A DNA stretch of 64,000 bases from Clostridia bacterium (GTDB lineage: Bacteria; Bacillota; Clostridia; Christensenellales; Aristaeellaceae): contig JAFXZO010000023.1 in assembly GCA_017541205.1 (NCBI GenBank), positions 1-64,000 on the forward strand. Reading direction: 5' to 3'. Below the pieces are notes generated by a model. It ran no database searches and was not told the DNA's origin. It saw only the letters and a program-made list of their open reading frames with translations. This document shows positions 16,737-25,370 of the stretch, piece by piece. Position 1 is the stretch's first letter. Every line of letters starts with the position of its first letter. A program made the translations under genes and the position numbers.

Positions 16737-17948
16737 ATGCTGTCGCTGCGTGACAAATTAAAGGCCGCGGCCGGGCCGGCAAAAAACGCGCCGGTAAAAA
16801 GCGCGCCCGTTGACTGCATGGTGAAGGAAACGCGCATCCCGCCGGAAATGTTCTCCCTGCCCCCCGTCCTCTCCGGCGACTGCCTGGGCGTGATGCAGGG
16901 TAAGGCGTACGGCGACTGCCGCCGGGAGGACGTCTGCTTTCTGGATACGGAAACCACCGGCCTCTCCCACGGGGCGGGCACGGTGGCGTTCCTGGTGGGC
17001 ATCGGCTTTTTCGACGGGGAAGGCTTCCTGGTTCGGCAGTACCTGATGCGGGATTACGACGAAGAAGCGTTCCTGCTTTCCCATGTTTCCAAGGACGTGC
17101 AAAGGAGCGCGCTGCTTTGCACGTTCAATGGGGCCACGTTCGATCTGCCCATGCTGGAAGCGCGCTTCACCATGAACCGCATGCGGGAGCAATGGACGCC
17201 GAAGCCCCATGTGGACCTGCTGCCAGCCTCCCGCCGCGTATGGAAGCTGCGGCTCAAAAAATGCAATCTGACCAGCCTGGAGGTGGCGGTGCTCGGCCTG
17301 GAGCGGGTGGACGACCTGCCCGGGGCGCTGGTGCCGGAAAGGTATTTTTCATTTCTGAAAACCAAGGATTTCTCGCTTCTTCAAGATATCCTGGAGCATA
17401 ACGCGCAGGACATCATTTCGCTCGCGCATATCCTGGACAGGCTGCTTCGGCTGCATGATGCGCCCTTGCTGGCGCAGGAGCCGGAGGATGTTTTCAGCCT
17501 GGGCCGCGTGATGGAAAAGCGAGGAAGGCACGAAAACGCCCGGATGTGCTACCGCGCCGCGGACAAGGGAAGCATGAGCATCCTGGCCCGCAGCCGCATG
17601 GCGGACAGCCTGCGCCGGGACGGCGACTGGGACGGCGCGGCCAATGTTTATGCCCGCATGATCCGCGACCGGCAGGGCGGCGTCACGCCGCTCATCGCCA
17701 TGGCGAAAATCTGCGAGCACAAAAAAAGGAATATCCCGGCCGCCATCGAATATACAAGGAAGGCCATTCTCATCGCCGCCGAACAGCCGGACAGCGATAT
17801 GGCGGCCCTGCAGAAACGGTATCAGCGCTTGATGCTCAAAGCGCGAGGAAAGGAACAGCATTATGGGATTGATGGATGGGTTCAAGGCCAGGAAAGCGCT
17901 GATGGCGCACCAGAAGGGGCGGACGGACGAAGCCCGCGCCGCTTATGA
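16737..17948 (+). CDS. YprB-like DEDD exonuclease with TPR-like C-terminus
   Basis: RNase H-fold nuclease of the YprB family. 403 residues from the ATG at 16737 (AGAGGGA, 6 bases upstream). DEDD residues are visible: D70/E72 in FLDTETTGL, Asp in FNGATFDLPML (about 144) and Asp in HNAQDIISLAHIL (about 225). Residues about 250-375 form helical TPR-like repeats (GRVMEKRGRHENARMCYRAA). The final 27 residues, Gly/Asp/Arg-rich, overlap the next gene in another frame and look unconserved. Substrate is unknown; in Bacillus yprB pairs with a helicase gene, but no helicase is adjacent here. Confidence 0.85.
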   Translation: MLSLRDKLKAAAGPAKNAPVKSAPVDCMVKETRIPPEMFSLPPVLSGDCLGVMQGKAYGDCRREDVCFLDTETTGLSHGAGTVAFLVGIGFFDGEGFLVRQYLMRDYDEEAFLLSHVSKDVQRSALLCTFNGATFDLPMLEARFTMNRMREQWTPKPHVDLLPASRRVWKLRLKKCNLTSLEVAVLGLERVDDLPGALVPERYFSFLKTKDFSLLQDILEHNAQDIISLAHILDRLLRLHDAPLLAQEPEDVFSLGRVMEKRGRHENARMCYRAADKGSMSILARSRMADSLRRDGDWDGAANVYARMIRDRQGGVTPLIAMAKICEHKKRNIPAAIEYTRKAILIAAEQPDSDMAALQKRYQRLMLKARGKEQHYGIDGWVQGQESADGAPEGADGRSPRRL

Positions 17949-18567
17949 AGAGCTGTATAAAAACGGGTATGTTTCCGCCGCGTATATGCTGCCCCTCAGC
18001 GTGCTTCTGCTGCGCGAGGGCGGCGAGGAAAACTATCTTCGGGTCAAGGAGATCCTGAAAAAAGCCGAAAAAGCCCCGGATCTGGACCCGTCCAGACGCC
18101 AGGAACTGCTGATGGATTACGCCGTCGCGCAGTATAAGCTGGGCGAATTGGAAAAGGCTGTCCAGCTGCTGGAGGCTTCCCACCGCAAGGGCCCGTGCGG
18201 CCTGACCTATCAATCCCTGGGCTTCCTTTATATCGAGGCGGGCGACAAGGAAAAGGCGCTCAGCTACAACCAGGAAGCCCTGGATTACGACGACGAGGAC
18301 CCGGTGGTGCTGGATAACCTGGGCCAGACCTATTATCGGCTGCTGGACGATAAGGAAACCGCCAGGCAGTATTTTGAAAAAGCCCACGAAATCAAGGACA
18401 GCCAGATCGACACCCTCTATTTCCTGGCCCAGTACGACCTGGAAGAGGGCAAAAAGCAGGACGCCCTGGAAAAGCTTGAACAAGCGATGGAGGGCCGCTT
18501 CTCTCCCCTCAATTTCGCCTCCCGTGAAAAGGTTCAGCAGCTGATCGACGAGCTGAAAAAAGCCTGA
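17863..18567 (+). CDS. TPR-repeat protein
   Basis: 234 residues of consecutive tetratricopeptide repeats, for example ELEKAVQLLEAS, DKEKALSYNQEALDYD and DKETARQYFEKAHEI. No signal peptide or membrane helix, so a cytoplasmic scaffold. The ATG at 17863 has GGAAAGGAACAGC upstream and lies 86 bases inside the 3' end of the yprB-like gene in a different frame, implying translational coupling. The last gene of the nifS operon, followed at once by a terminator. Partner unknown. Confidence 0.8.
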   Translation: MGLMDGFKARKALMAHQKGRTDEARAAYEELYKNGYVSAAYMLPLSVLLLREGGEENYLRVKEILKKAEKAPDLDPSRRQELLMDYAVAQYKLGELEKAVQLLEASHRKGPCGLTYQSLGFLYIEAGDKEKALSYNQEALDYDDEDPVVLDNLGQTYYRLLDDKETARQYFEKAHEIKDSQIDTLYFLAQYDLEEGKKQDALEKLEQAMEGRFSPLNFASREKVQQLIDELKKA

Positions 18568-18583
18568 TCCTGCAAAACAAAGC

Positions 18584-18626
18584 AAAACCGCGCGTCCTCC
18601 AACGATACGGAGATGCGCGGTTTTTG
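18584..18626. terminator. Bidirectional terminator between convergent TPR and aldo/keto reductase genes
   Basis: AAAACCGCGC (18584-18593) pairs with GCGCGGTTTT (18615-18624), with a further CTCC/GGAG pairing inside. It has an A-run on one side and TTTTT on the other, as expected for use in both directions. Confidence 0.8.
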
Positions 18627-18636
18627 ATATCTCTGT

Positions 18637-19623
18637 TTATCGAAGCGCTTCCTCGATCAAGCGCAGTTCTTCTTCCGTCAGGGGCGGGGCGCTGAGCGCC
18701 TGCACGTTATCGGCGATCTGCTCCGGACGGCTCGCGCCGATGAGGGCGGAGGTGACCACCGGATCGCGCAGCACCCACTGCAGGGCCAGATGATGCAGCT
18801 TTTGGCCGCGGCCATCGGCGATTTTTTTGAGCGCGCGGATCTTTTCGAGCTTTTCGTCGGTCAGGCTTTCGGGGCGCAGATACCGCCCGTCCTTGGCCAT
18901 GCGGGAATCGGCGGGAATGCCGTCCAGGTATTTGCCGGTCAGCAAGCCGTTGGCCAGCGGCGCGAATACGATGCAGCCGACCCGCTCCTGCCTTAGCACG
19001 TCCGTCAGCCCGTCCTCGATCCAGCGGTTCAGCATGGAATAGCTGGGCTGGTGGATCAGGCAGGGGGTGCCCAGGCGCCGGAGCGTTTGAATGGCGGCCT
19101 TCGCCTGCTCCGGCCCGTAATTGGAGATGCCCGCGTAAAGCGCCTTGCCGCTGCGCACGATGTGGTCCAGCGCCGCCATGGTTTCCTCGATCGGCGTGTC
19201 CGGGTCGGGGCGGTGGTGATAGAACACGTCCACATAGTCCACGCGCATGCGCTTCAGGCTCTGGTCGATGCTGGCGATCAGGTATTTGCGGCTGCCGTGA
19301 TCGCCGTACGGGCCGGGCCACATATCATAGCCCGCCTTGGTGGAAAGGAACAGTTCGTCCCGGTGCGGCCGCCAATCGGCGTCCATCAATCGGCCGAAGT
19401 TCGCTTCCGCTTCGCCGTAGGGCGGGCCGTAATTGTTGGCAAGGTCAAAATGCGTGATGCCCAGGTCGAACGCCGTGCGCAGCATGGACTGCTGCACGGC
19501 GAAGGGCGTAACGCCGCCGAAATTGTGCCAAAGGCCAAGGGACAAAAGGGGCAGCATGACCCCGCTGTTTCCGCAGCGGCGGTAGCGCATGCTTTGGTAG
19601 CGGTCTTCTTTGGGCTGATACAT
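18637..19623 (-). CDS. gpr: Aldo/keto reductase, YghZ/Gpr type
   Basis: NADPH-dependent reductase whose E. coli relative reduces L-glyceraldehyde 3-phosphate and methylglyoxal. 328 residues closely following YghZ throughout: RYRRCGNSGV, LSLGLWHNFG, FDLANNYGPP, STKAGYDMWPGPYG, LIHQPSYSMLNRW. The catalytic tetrad is D60, Y65, K96 and a His at about 136. AAGGAGG precedes the ATG. It is the last gene of vanW-DUF2130-lnpA-gpr, 13 bases after lnpA, so it may remove a reactive carbonyl or act on a sugar-derived aldehyde in that context (inference). Confidence 0.88.
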   Translation of the reverse strand: MYQPKEDRYQSMRYRRCGNSGVMLPLLSLGLWHNFGGVTPFAVQQSMLRTAFDLGITHFDLANNYGPPYGEAEANFGRLMDADWRPHRDELFLSTKAGYDMWPGPYGDHGSRKYLIASIDQSLKRMRVDYVDVFYHHRPDPDTPIEETMAALDHIVRSGKALYAGISNYGPEQAKAAIQTLRRLGTPCLIHQPSYSMLNRWIEDGLTDVLRQERVGCIVFAPLANGLLTGKYLDGIPADSRMAKDGRYLRPESLTDEKLEKIRALKKIADGRGQKLHHLALQWVLRDPVVTSALIGASRPEQIADNVQALSAPPLTEEELRLIEEALR

Positions 19624-19636
19624 TTTTTGCGCCTCC

Positions 19637-21784
19637 TTACAGGTTGATGATACGGGTTTCCAGGGGCTTCAGGCGAAGCGTCAGGCCGCCGTCCGGCCAG
19701 CTTACGCGGGTTTCCAATTCGTTTTCGGCATTGTTCATCACGATCAGCGCTTTGCTTTCGGGGAACCAGGCGCATTCGGCCAGCCTGCTTTCGCACCTTC
19801 CGGCCAGGGCGCCGTCCGTACCGGTGAGATAGAGCAGCAGATCCAGCAGCATGCGCGCGGAAAGCGGGCTGTAGCGGAAGCCGCCCATATACACGGCCCG
19901 GCCCTTGCCGAAGGGATGCAGCGTCAGCGCCGGAACGCCGTCCTTTTCCAGCAGCACGCGCGTATCCGGGCCGGTCAGGCGGATGCCGGGCGCTAAGGAA
20001 AGGTCGTCTTCCGAAAGGTCAAAGGGCGCTTTTTCCGTTTCATAGGCCCAGGGCATGTGGCAGGCGTACTGGCCCGCATCCTGATCCACGCCCAGCACGT
20101 GCGAAAGGGCGAAGCGCGTATCCCCTTCCTCGATGGCGGAGGGTTCCCCCACGCCGATGAAAGCGCCGCCCTCGTACACGAAGCGGGTGACCTCGGAAAC
20201 GATCTGGGGGCTTGCCCACGCGCCGCCGCCTGACCAGGCGTCGCCCATGCGGCCCGCGTTGATGACCGCGTCCACGTCCCTGAGCGCCCCGTTTTTCACG
20301 TCCTCAAAGCTCAGGAACTTCACCTTGACCGGCAGGCCGGACAGGGCCTCGTTGATATGGATGAGCGCGTTGCCGTCCGTTTCGTGGAAGTGGCCGGACA
20401 GCGTCCAGGAACGCAGGCTGCCCCACGCGTGCAATACCGCCACGGTAACGGGCAGGTCCCTGGGCGCGCCTTTTTCGTGCAGGGCTTTGATCCGGCGGAA
20501 GGTGACGCCCATTTCCTCGATCGCGTCGTTAAAGGCGTTCTGGCCGATGGTCAAATGCAGATATCCGCCCAGGCCGATGCGGTCCACCGTCTGCCTGGCT
20601 AGGGCGCGGCGCACGTGCAGCCAATAGGCCCAGGCATCCTTTTCGGGATGCCCGCCCTCGGAGAAGGTCGGCAGGCCGCCAAGGCCCACAGGGAACAGAT
20701 ACGGATGGAAGCGCAATTCATGCACCGGCACCTTTGCCCCCGCGCACAGGCGGCACTCGAACCCGGAAAAGACGCATTTGATCAGCCCGTCAAAGCCGAT
20801 GGAGGCAAAATACGGGCCGTAGGGCTCCATGCCCACCCAGCTGTCGTCGTAAAACACATAGGCCTGCTTACCGAAGGAATGAATGATGTCCACCAGCTCC
20901 TTCGCCTTTTCCGCCACGAAGCGCTGGATGAAGGCCATATAATCCCGCTTATGCGGGGTCGGCGGGCGGTGGGTGGCCTGCAAAAGGCCCCGATGAATGA
21001 AATCCTCCGCGGTCAGGGCGTAGCCGTATTCCTTTTCAAAGGCGTCAAGGGCCGCGGGGCTGACGGTAAAATCATAGCTGGCCCAGTCCACAAACCGGGT
21101 CTGGCGCCTTTTATCGCTGCCGAAGATCCATACGAAGTTATAAAACAGGCTCGTCAGCCGGATCACATTCGTCTGCGGGTTGTTTTCGCACCAGGCTTTG
21201 AGCCAATTCTTCAGGTATTCCCAGGCCAGGGGATGGCGGGGGTCCAGCTGGCGCAGGTGCTCGCTGGTCCAATGGTTGGTGGTATGGTTGTACATGTTGA
21301 TCTCCTCCCACACGCGCCAGCACAGGAAGGAGCAGGTATAGCGGTGATAGGGAACGCAGCCCCGGACGGTCACTTTTCCGTCTTTGTATGTCCATCGGTC
21401 CCGGGGCATCAGGCGGTTTTCCGTCCGGTCCCAGACCTGCCACAAGGGCAGGGCATCCTCAGAATCGTTCAAAGAAAACTGCTCGTCAAAATACCCCGCG
21501 AGCGGGATGATTTCCGCCGTGCCCTGCGTGGCCAAAACAGGATCGGAGGACAGGAAGCACTGCTGCTGGCTGTCCGGGTGCGCAGCGGCGAATGCATTGT
21601 GCTCGCGGATGATGCAGATGGTGGAATAAATGCGGTAGCCCGCCGCCGTGATCTCGGGGCTCAGCTTGGTGCCGTCGCTGTCGCGGATCACGTCCGCGCC
21701 CCATTTTTTCGCCATTTCCAGCGTCAATTGCTCATAGCCCGCTTCACCGGGCAGGGTGAACCCGCCCTGACGATAATCCTCCAT
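19637..21784 (-). CDS. lnpA: 1,3-beta-galactosyl-N-acetylhexosamine phosphorylase (GH112)
   Basis: Cytoplasmic phosphorolysis of lacto-N-biose or galacto-N-biose to galactose 1-phosphate and the N-acetylhexosamine, a route for using host mucin and milk glycans. 715 residues, near the family's usual length. Signatures are GGFTLPGEAGYEQLTLEMA at the N-terminus, GADVIRDSDGT (about 30-40), FVDWASYDFTVSP, and FYDDSWVG around residue 311, which fits the catalytic Asp of the Bifidobacterium enzyme. Starts after AAAGGAG. No sugar transporter, GalT-like or NahK-like gene of the Leloir-type lnp operon accompanies it; instead it lies between a DUF2130 gene and an aldo/keto reductase gene. Confidence 0.92.
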   Translation of the reverse strand: MEDYRQGGFTLPGEAGYEQLTLEMAKKWGADVIRDSDGTKLSPEITAAGYRIYSTICIIREHNAFAAAHPDSQQQCFLSSDPVLATQGTAEIIPLAGYFDEQFSLNDSEDALPLWQVWDRTENRLMPRDRWTYKDGKVTVRGCVPYHRYTCSFLCWRVWEEINMYNHTTNHWTSEHLRQLDPRHPLAWEYLKNWLKAWCENNPQTNVIRLTSLFYNFVWIFGSDKRRQTRFVDWASYDFTVSPAALDAFEKEYGYALTAEDFIHRGLLQATHRPPTPHKRDYMAFIQRFVAEKAKELVDIIHSFGKQAYVFYDDSWVGMEPYGPYFASIGFDGLIKCVFSGFECRLCAGAKVPVHELRFHPYLFPVGLGGLPTFSEGGHPEKDAWAYWLHVRRALARQTVDRIGLGGYLHLTIGQNAFNDAIEEMGVTFRRIKALHEKGAPRDLPVTVAVLHAWGSLRSWTLSGHFHETDGNALIHINEALSGLPVKVKFLSFEDVKNGALRDVDAVINAGRMGDAWSGGGAWASPQIVSEVTRFVYEGGAFIGVGEPSAIEEGDTRFALSHVLGVDQDAGQYACHMPWAYETEKAPFDLSEDDLSLAPGIRLTGPDTRVLLEKDGVPALTLHPFGKGRAVYMGGFRYSPLSARMLLDLLLYLTGTDGALAGRCESRLAECAWFPESKALIVMNNAENELETRVSWPDGGLTLRLKPLETRIINL

Positions 21785-21801
21785 GTTTGTGCTCCTTTTC
21801 G

Positions 21802-23064
21802 TTATTCATCCTGCCGCGCTTCATGCAGCGCTGCGAATTTTTCCAGCATGGTGGGGTTGCCCCGGGTGAGCTTTTTGATGGACAGCTCCTCCGCCTTATC
21901 GTTGGCGAGGCGGAGCTGCCGGTCCGAGGCGGTGAGCGCTTTTTTGATCTTTTCCAGGTGCTCGATGGATTTGTCGATCTCGTCGATGGCCTCCTGGAAG
22001 CGCTTGCTGGCCTGCTGATAGTTATAGGAAAACTTGTCCTTGAATTCGTTGACCGCGGCTTCAAAATTCGTGATGTCCAAATTCTGCTCCCGGATCCGGG
22101 CCAACTCCTGCCGGGCCTTGCAGGCGTTCAACGCCGCGTTGCGCAGCACGGTGATCATGGGGATAAAAAACTGCGGGCGGATCACGTACATTTTTTCGTA
22201 GCGGTAGCTCACGTCCACGATGCCGGCGTTGTACAATTCGCTGTCCGCTTCGAGCAGGCTCACCAGCACGGCGTATTCGCATTTCTTTTCGCGGCGGTCC
22301 TTGTCCAGCTCCCGGAAAAAGTCCTCGTTTTTATGCTTGGTCGCGGTCTCGTCCATTTCGTTTTTCATTTCAAACATGATGGACAAAAGCTCCACCCCGT
22401 CCTCCGCTTCTTCCCGGTAGATAAAATCGCCCTTGCTGCCGGTGCGCGCGTCGTTATCCTTATCGAAATACGCGTTGGGAAAGGCGGCCATGCGGATGCG
22501 GTTGAATTCCGTCAGGCAGTGCTGCTCCAGGCTTTCGCCCACCATTTTGGTGGATTGACGGGCTTTGAAATCCCGGTACTGGGCGATCTGCTCGTCTTTG
22601 AGCGCCAATTCGATGCGGTGCTGCTCCTTAAGCTGCATTTCGCGGTTGGCCCGGTCGTCCTTTTCATGGCGAAGCTCGCCCTCCAGCGCCTGGATCCTGA
22701 GCGCCTGCTCCTGCGCGGCGAGCAGCGCGGCCGTCTTGGTCCTCTGCTTTTCCGCGGCCAGTTCAAGCGTCAGCTGCTGCGCTTCCTGCTTCGCCTTCAG
22801 CTTCTCTACTTCAATTTGTGCGGATAAGCGCTGGGCCTCCAGCTGGCTTTCCTTCTTTGCTTCGTCCAGCTTTTTCTCCAGCGCGTTTCTTGTTTTTTCG
22901 TTTTCTTCACGCTCACGGGAGACCGCCAGCTCTGCCGCAGCCTTTTCCCGCAGGGCGATTTCCTTTTCAAACTCCCTGTCCCGCACCTGCTTGACGATGG
23001 CGGCGTATCCCGCCTCGTCCACCTGGAACACTTCCCCGCAGTGGGGGCACTTGATTTCCTGCAT
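21802..23064 (-). CDS. DUF2130 protein: zinc ribbon, long coiled coil, nuclease-like domain
   Basis: 420 residues. An N-terminal CPHCGEVF (residues 6-13) provides half of a zinc ribbon. Residues about 25-185 are a charged coiled coil. The DUF2130 domain follows, with GDFIYRE (about 213) and FEMKNEMD (about 233) matching the D...ExK core of PD-(D/E)XK nucleases, then KHKNEDFFRELDKDRREK and a Tyr/Arg-rich segment. A C-terminal helix bundle closes it. DNA or RNA cleavage is inference; the family has no settled role. Co-transcribed with vanW (13-base gap) and lnpA (17-base gap). Confidence 0.82.
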   Translation of the reverse strand: MQEIKCPHCGEVFQVDEAGYAAIVKQVRDREFEKEIALREKAAAELAVSREREENEKTRNALEKKLDEAKKESQLEAQRLSAQIEVEKLKAKQEAQQLTLELAAEKQRTKTAALLAAQEQALRIQALEGELRHEKDDRANREMQLKEQHRIELALKDEQIAQYRDFKARQSTKMVGESLEQHCLTEFNRIRMAAFPNAYFDKDNDARTGSKGDFIYREEAEDGVELLSIMFEMKNEMDETATKHKNEDFFRELDKDRREKKCEYAVLVSLLEADSELYNAGIVDVSYRYEKMYVIRPQFFIPMITVLRNAALNACKARQELARIREQNLDITNFEAAVNEFKDKFSYNYQQASKRFQEAIDEIDKSIEHLEKIKKALTASDRQLRLANDKAEELSIKKLTRGNPTMLEKFAALHEARQDE

Positions 23065-23077
23065 GCCTTTTCTCCTG

Positions 23078-24100
23078 TCAGTCCGCGCGGTAGATGGCGA
23101 TGGTCAGCGCCCCATCCTGGCTGTGGGCGTCGATGCGGATGGGAAAGGGATAATCGTTGCGGAAGCGGAAATTGAGCGTGGTGCTGCCCACGGCGGCGTC
23201 CACCCCGATGGGCAGATAGCTGGCCCCGTTATCCCCGTGCGCGCGGCGCTGCAGCACGGTCAGCCCCGGCAATTGCAGCACCACGTTATAGAGGGTGGAG
23301 GACACCTGGCAGGTGCCCCCGCCGTACCCCTGCTGCAGATTGCCGTCCACCAGCACGCCCGCGGGCAGATACCCGTTGGAGGCGCGGTAAGGGCCCATGT
23401 CGCGGTTGAAATCGAGGTTGCTCCCCGCGGGCATGGGGTATTCGCACAGCTTTTGGCAGGCCACGGCGATGTTGTTCATCCGGTTCAGGTTCGATTCGTC
23501 CTGCGCGATCTTGTAAAAGGACGTATACGCGGCGATGGGCTTATCGGTGCCCGCGTCCTCCGGTATTTCGTAGACGGGGATGATTTCGCCCATCAGCCGG
23601 GAATCGATGTAGCCGTACTGCCGGTGGTAGATCAGCTTGCCATACCCGTTTTCAAACCCGATCAGGGAAACGCGCGCCCCTTCGTGCAGGGTAATGAGCG
23701 TTTCACCGCCGCCCGTCTGGGTGGTCACGGGCGCGTCCTGGGCGGCAATGCGGGTGATGAAGTGGTTAAAATCCACGCCGTAAGGCGGGGTGTTCACCGG
23801 ATCGGGGATCTTGGGATCCTCCAGGCAGGTGCGGCTGACGTAGCCGGTGGTCCTGTCCCCCGGTACGGAGATGAGAACGAAAGCAGGGTACAGCGCGTGC
23901 ACCGTCACCCGGACGTTCTTGGATACCAAGCCGATCTGGTTCACCCCGTCGGTGCCCGACCAGCTTTCAAACAGCTTGCAGTTCACCCGGGTACGGCAGG
24001 TATAGAGGACCACGGAGGTATCGTATTTTTCCGCGGCACTGGCCGAAAAAGCCGGAAAGCACATCAGCAGCGTCAGCGCGATCAACAGAATACGTTTCAA
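23078..24100 (-). CDS. VanW family secreted protein with SH3-like region
   Basis: 340 residues from a TTG start at 24100, chosen because AAGGAG lies 7 bases upstream and KRILLIALTLLMCFPAFSASA then makes a normal signal peptide; upstream ATGs lack a site and precede the promoter. Residues about 25-210 contain two SH3-like wall-binding repeats (CRTRVNCKLFE, VSLIGFENGYGKLIYHRQYGYI). The VanW domain is about 220-335, with NLDFNRDMGPYR, GYGGGTCQVSSTLYN and FRNDYPFPIRI. VanW proteins occur widely in Clostridia; the activity is unknown, probably in the cell envelope. First gene of the lnpA operon. Confidence 0.87.
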   Translation of the reverse strand: MKRILLIALTLLMCFPAFSASAAEKYDTSVVLYTCRTRVNCKLFESWSGTDGVNQIGLVSKNVRVTVHALYPAFVLISVPGDRTTGYVSRTCLEDPKIPDPVNTPPYGVDFNHFITRIAAQDAPVTTQTGGGETLITLHEGARVSLIGFENGYGKLIYHRQYGYIDSRLMGEIIPVYEIPEDAGTDKPIAAYTSFYKIAQDESNLNRMNNIAVACQKLCEYPMPAGSNLDFNRDMGPYRASNGYLPAGVLVDGNLQQGYGGGTCQVSSTLYNVVLQLPGLTVLQRRAHGDNGASYLPIGVDAAVGSTTLNFRFRNDYPFPIRIDAHSQDGALTIAIYRAD

Positions 24101-24163
24101 TGCCTGTCTCCTTAACGCACGGTGAAAATGAGGCGTCCCGCCAAAAAACCGGTTCTGGCTTCT

Positions 24164-24193
24164 ATTATATATCATGTATCGGGTCCGTGGCAA
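24164..24193 (-). promoter_or_regulatory. Promoter of the vanW-DUF2130-lnpA-gpr operon
   Basis: Minus strand TTGCCA (24193-24188), 18-base spacer, TATAAT (24169-24164), about 64 bases upstream of the TTG start. Confidence 0.7.
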
Positions 24194-24265
24194 TTCATTG
24201 GAAAAATAAAAATCCGCGCTTCCCGCCCTTTTCATGCCCGCGGAGGAGAAAATGCGTTATTTTTC

Positions 24266-24295
24266 TTGACCGCGTCCCGCTGCATCTGGTATAAT
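24266..24295 (+). promoter_or_regulatory. Promoter of the DHH phosphoesterase gene
   Basis: TTGACC (24266-24271), 18-base spacer, TATAAT (24290-24295) with an extended TGG, 71 bases upstream of the ATG at 24367. Divergent from the vanW promoter. Confidence 0.8.
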
Positions 24296-24366
24296 ATCGC
24301 TGACAAAATATGCTATATCCGCATCGTTTCCCTTCTATCCGCAATCAATCATCAGGAGGTAATACC

Positions 24367-25296
24367 ATGGAACCGAAAAAACGCCTGGTCACCCGCAGCG
24401 ATTTTGACGGCCTCGCCTGCGCCATGATGCTCAAGGAATTGGGCCTGATCGAAGAAATCAAGTTCGTGCACCCCAAGGACGTGCAGGATGGGAAGATCGA
24501 GCTGTCCGAAAACGATATCACCACCAACCTGCCCTACGATCCCCGCGTGGGGCTGGCCTTCGACCATCACGAATCCGAGGTGGACCGCCTGAAGGCCAAG
24601 GAAACGGGCGGCAAGCTCATCATCGACCCGAACGCCCGCAGCGCCGCGCGCGTGGTGTACGATTACTACGGCGGCAAAAAGACGTTTGCCCGTGTGAGCG
24701 AGGAATTGATGACCGCCGTGGATAAGGGCGACAGCGCCGATTTTTCGGTGGACGAGATTTTGAACCCCACGGGCTGGGTGCTGCTGCATTATCTGATGGA
24801 CCCGCGCACGGGCCTTGGCCGTTTCCGCGAATTCCGCATTTCCAATTATGATCTGATGATGGAATTGATCGACTTCTGCATGGGCCACACCATCGACGAG
24901 ATTTTGGCGCTTCCGGATGTGAAGGAACGCGTGGATCTGTATTTTGAACAGGCCGATCTGTTCAAGGCCCAATTGCAGCGCATCGTCAGGATCGAGGGAA
25001 AGGTGGCCGTGATCGACCTGCGCAACGAAGAAATCATCCACGCGGGCAACCGCTTCATGGTCTACGCCATGTATCCGGAAACGGAGATTTCCGTTCACGT
25101 CGCCTGGGGCTTCCGCAAGCAGAATACCGCCGTCATGATCGGCAAATCCATCGTGAACAAGGCCTCCAAGGCGGATATCGGCGAACTGTGCCTCAAGTAC
25201 GGCGGCGGCGGCCATCACAACGCCGGCACCTGCCAATTGGAGAACGACAAGGCGGATATCCAGTTGCCCGATATCATCAGGGCCCTGAACGCCTGA
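24367..25296 (+). CDS. DHH-family phosphoesterase
   Basis: 309 residues from the ATG at 24367, which has CAGGAGGTAATACC upstream. Metal-dependent phosphoesterase fold: TRSDFDGLACAMML (residues 9-22) and the DHH signature FDHHESE (about 60), with GGGGHHNAGTC near residue 288 as the C-terminal substrate-binding motif. There are no GGDEF-like or CBS domains, so it is not a GdpP-type protein. Families with this layout include nanoRNases, exopolyphosphatases and c-di-AMP hydrolases; it does not match one closely enough to name. Monocistronic, with its own promoter and terminator. Confidence 0.85.
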   Translation: MEPKKRLVTRSDFDGLACAMMLKELGLIEEIKFVHPKDVQDGKIELSENDITTNLPYDPRVGLAFDHHESEVDRLKAKETGGKLIIDPNARSAARVVYDYYGGKKTFARVSEELMTAVDKGDSADFSVDEILNPTGWVLLHYLMDPRTGLGRFREFRISNYDLMMELIDFCMGHTIDEILALPDVKERVDLYFEQADLFKAQLQRIVRIEGKVAVIDLRNEEIIHAGNRFMVYAMYPETEISVHVAWGFRKQNTAVMIGKSIVNKASKADIGELCLKYGGGGHHNAGTCQLENDKADIQLPDIIRALNA

Positions 25297-25319
25297 TCGT
25301 CAAGAATATCCTTCTTATG

Positions 25320-25355
25320 AACGAATCGCCATGCCGGCCGGCATGGCGATTCGTT
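25320..25355. terminator. Perfect 36-base palindrome between convergent genes
   Basis: AACGAATCGCCATGCCGG (25320-25337) is followed directly by its exact reverse complement. It separates the DHH gene (plus) from ynbB (minus). There is no immediate T-run in either direction (TTGCTGTCCCGGTTTTTT on plus, CATAAG on minus), so termination would depend on the very stable hairpin. Confidence 0.65.
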
Positions 25356-25370
25356 TGCTGTCCCGGTTTT

